The notes beneath the pieces are model-generated. The model searched no databases, was not told where the DNA came from, and was given only the letters and a program-made list of their open reading frames with translations. A DNA stretch of 7,059 nt from an uncultured Collinsella sp. (lineage in GTDB: Bacteria > Actinomycetota > Coriobacteriia > Coriobacteriales > Coriobacteriaceae), in assembly GCA_900757285.1 (NCBI GenBank), contig CAAENI010000270.1, positions 1 to 7,059 of the forward strand. Direction: 5' to 3'. The position numbers and the translations under genes are program-made. How positions within the stretch are numbered: the stretch's first letter is position 1; each line of letters opens with the position of its first letter. Positions 6,104-7,059 of this stretch are shown in pieces.

Positions 6104-6691
6104 ATGAGCGATTACGCAGACCAGACGGTCGCCGCGCTGGCGGTCCAAGGTGCTTTTGCCGAGCACGAGGCGAGGCTATCCGAGCTGGGCGCACGTTGTA
6201 TCGAGCTGAGGCAGGCGGCTGATTTGAAGCAGGACTTTGACCGTCTGGTACTTCCCGGCGGCGAGTCTACCGTTCAAGGGAAGCTGCTTGATGAGTTGGG
6301 CATGCTCGAGGAGCTTCGTGCCCGCATCGCTAAAGGCATGCCCGTCCTGGGCACCTGCGCCGGCCTGATTCTGCTGGCTCACGACCTTGCCGCCCATGAC
6401 GATAAGGGGACGCCGCGTTTGGCAACCATGGATGTACTTGTCGAGCGCAATGCCTACGGCAGGCAGCTCGGCAGTTTTCGAACCAAGGGGCAGGTAGCCG
6501 GCATCGACGGTGAAGTGCCGCTGACGTTTATCCGCGCGCCCCGCATCGTCGAGGTCCACGGCGACGCCAAGGCCTTAGCGAAAGTCGACGGGCGCATCGT
6601 CGCCGCCCGCCAAGGCAACCAGCTCGGCGTAACCTTCCACCCCGAACTCGACGAAGACACCCGCCTCCACGAACTGCTCCTACAAATGTAG
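6104..6691 (+). CDS. pdxT: PdxT, glutaminase subunit of PLP synthase (195 aa)
   Basis: Class I glutamine amidotransferase that hydrolyses glutamine and channels the ammonia to PdxS. Marks of the family: ALAVQGAFAEHE at the N-terminus (9-22), LVLPGGEST (48-56), the nucleophile Cys85 in LGTCAGLILLA, GRQLGSF, FIRAPRI in the region that contacts the active site, and TFHPEL with His179 and Glu181. Cys85, His179 and Glu181 form the expected triad. The length of 195 aa is typical. The start follows GAAAGGAT by 6 nt and lies 20 nt after the pdxS stop, so both subunits are made from one transcript. The stop codon lies inside a short palindrome, and about 370 bp of palindrome-rich sequence follows with no further gene of the operon. 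Confidence 0.96.
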   Translation: MSDYADQTVAALAVQGAFAEHEARLSELGARCIELRQAADLKQDFDRLVLPGGESTVQGKLLDELGMLEELRARIAKGMPVLGTCAGLILLAHDLAAHDDKGTPRLATMDVLVERNAYGRQLGSFRTKGQVAGIDGEVPLTFIRAPRIVEVHGDAKALAKVDGRIVAARQGNQLGVTFHPELDEDTRLHELLLQM

Positions 6692-6704
6692 GAAGAACAG
6701 AAAC

Positions 6705-6768
6705 GAGAGTGGATAATCCCCCACCTTGAGCATAAATATGGGCTCATACCAGGAGATTATCCACTCTC
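6705..6768. repeat. 64-nt hairpin just after pdxT
   Basis: GAGAGTGGATAATC (6705-6718) and GATTATCCACTCTC (6755-6768) are a perfect 14-bp inverted repeat. The 36-nt interior holds a second stem, TGAGC (6727-6731) with GCTCA (6742-6746). It is 13 bp past the pdxT stop. The plus strand has no T-run after it, so it is not a classical terminator for pdxST; it may instead shield the 3' end of the mRNA. Read on the minus strand it is followed by a pyrimidine-rich GTTTCTGTTCTTCC, which could act as a weak terminator. Confidence 0.75.
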
Positions 6769-6773
6769 ATACT

Positions 6774-6835
6774 ATGTAGTCGTTGGGGACGTTCTTAAAC
6801 GACTACTCAAACAAGAACGTCCCGAACGACTACAT
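6774..6835. repeat. Long palindrome with a competing third arm
   Basis: Positions 6774-6796 pair with 6813-6835: 22 of 23 positions, the only mismatch being G6785 opposite G6824. The 16-nt loop contains AACGACTAC (6798-6806), a second copy of the same 9-mer in the right arm (6825-6833). GTAGTCGTT (6776-6784) can therefore pair with either copy, giving a long 23-bp hairpin or a short 9-bp one. The foot carries GTAG, as do REP palindromes handled by Y1 (RAYT) transposases; that link is inference. Confidence 0.75.
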
Positions 6836-6878
6836 TGCGATAGATGACCACGTTTGCCCAGATAAAACCGACCAAAAT

Positions 6879-6903
6879 AAACCTGTCCCTTTTTGGCAGG
6901 TTT
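6879..6903. repeat. Short hairpin AAACCTG/CAGGTTT
   Basis: Seven perfect pairs, AAACCTG (6879-6885) and CAGGTTT (6897-6903), around an 11-nt loop TCCCTTTTTGG. An outer pair CATTGC (6833-6838) and GCAATG (6912-6917) could close a larger structure around it. Function unknown. Confidence 0.5.
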
Positions 6904-6941
6904 CGACCAAGGCAATGTCGATGTTTCGGCAACGAAAGCGA

Positions 6942-7041
6942 GCGCCCACCAGAGCGAACAAATTGGCATGAAAAGAGGACGGCATAGACCTTCTGGTCAT
7001 GCCGTCCTCTTTGAATGACAAGTTGTCGCTCTGGTGGGCGC
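6942..7041. repeat. 100-nt nearly continuous hairpin
   Basis: An outer perfect 16-bp stem (GCGCCCACCAGAGCGA at 6942-6957 with its complement at 7026-7041), a middle part with 9 of 13 pairs, and an inner perfect 14-bp stem (AAAGAGGACGGCAT at 6972-6985 with 6999-7012) are topped by GACC/GGTC and a TTCT loop. Roughly 43 base pairs form with only two single-base bulges (A6958 and A6986). The inner stem alone, flanked by AAA and TTT, resembles a bidirectional terminator; the whole resembles a snap-back palindromic element. Confidence 0.75.
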
Positions 7042-7059
7042 GCAGCGTCGAGCAGTTGC

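Larger units (their letters stand above)
6692..7059. other. Palindrome-rich intergenic region without a convincing gene
   Basis: The 368 bp after pdxT hold at least four inverted repeats, listed separately, which together cover most of the stretch. Open frames here are short, lack good ribosome binding sites and run through the hairpins, so I call no gene. The dense symmetry suggests repeated intergenic elements, a structured RNA, or both. No transposase, direct target-site repeat or recombinase site was recognised. Confidence 0.7.

Noticed and set aside
6678..6693. 16-bp palindrome TCCTACAAATGTAGGA over the pdxT stop codon
   Set aside because: The loop is only 2 nt and the sequence is constrained by coding, so it is probably coincidental.
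6830..7021. Small open frame of 63 codons on the minus strand with a TTG start
   Set aside because: It reads straight through the 100-nt hairpin, has no convincing ribosome binding site, and similar open frames exist in the other frames of the same stretch. It looks like palindromic non-coding DNA translated by chance, though its copies elsewhere may be annotated as small hypothetical proteins.

Overview
The window looks like chromosome from a high-GC, Gram-positive anaerobe. Codon use, strong AGGAGG-type ribosome binding sites, an oxygen-defence rubrerythrin and a PdxST-type vitamin B6 pathway fit Coriobacteriia, most likely Collinsella. That assignment is inferred from overall appearance; no rRNA or other marker gene is present.

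Layout from left to right. Positions 1-133 hold no gene, only a hairpin (77-106) that probably ends transcription of the next gene. Positions 134-2742 hold a two-gene operon on the minus strand: an iron-dependent alcohol dehydrogenase followed by a class-3-like aldehyde dehydrogenase, with the stop codon of the first lying inside the ribosome binding site of the second. Together they could interconvert alcohol, aldehyde and carboxylic acid. The 256 bp upstream (2743-2998) is a divergent control region. It carries two copies of a GTTRA-N4-TCAAC palindrome on the dehydrogenase side, and a good sigma-70-type promoter plus a leader with two hairpins on the other side. Positions 2999-3559 encode a rubrerythrin with the rubredoxin domain at the N-terminus ('reverse' rubrerythrin / NADH peroxidase type). 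Its strong terminator (3594-3624) is shared with the convergent gene pdxR.

Positions 3632-6691 form a complete vitamin B6 module. pdxR, a MocR/GntR-type regulator with a PLP-binding aminotransferase-like domain, is transcribed leftward. The divergent pdxS-pdxT operon is transcribed rightward and encodes the two halves of the glutamine-dependent pyridoxal 5'-phosphate synthase. The gap between them has three CTGA-type repeats spaced by one and two helical turns, overlapping an extended -10 promoter. This fits PLP-sensing control of both transcripts. All catalytic residues expected in PdxS and PdxT are present.

Positions 6692-7059 hold no convincing gene but are packed with palindromes: a 64-nt hairpin, a palindrome with 23-bp arms plus a competing third arm, a small hairpin, and a 100-nt nearly continuous hairpin with about 43 base pairs. 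This is the least explained part of the window. It may be a cluster of repeated intergenic (REP/MITE-like) elements or a structured RNA. The rest is conventional metabolism and stress defence; I see no CRISPR array, transposase, phage gene or defence system.
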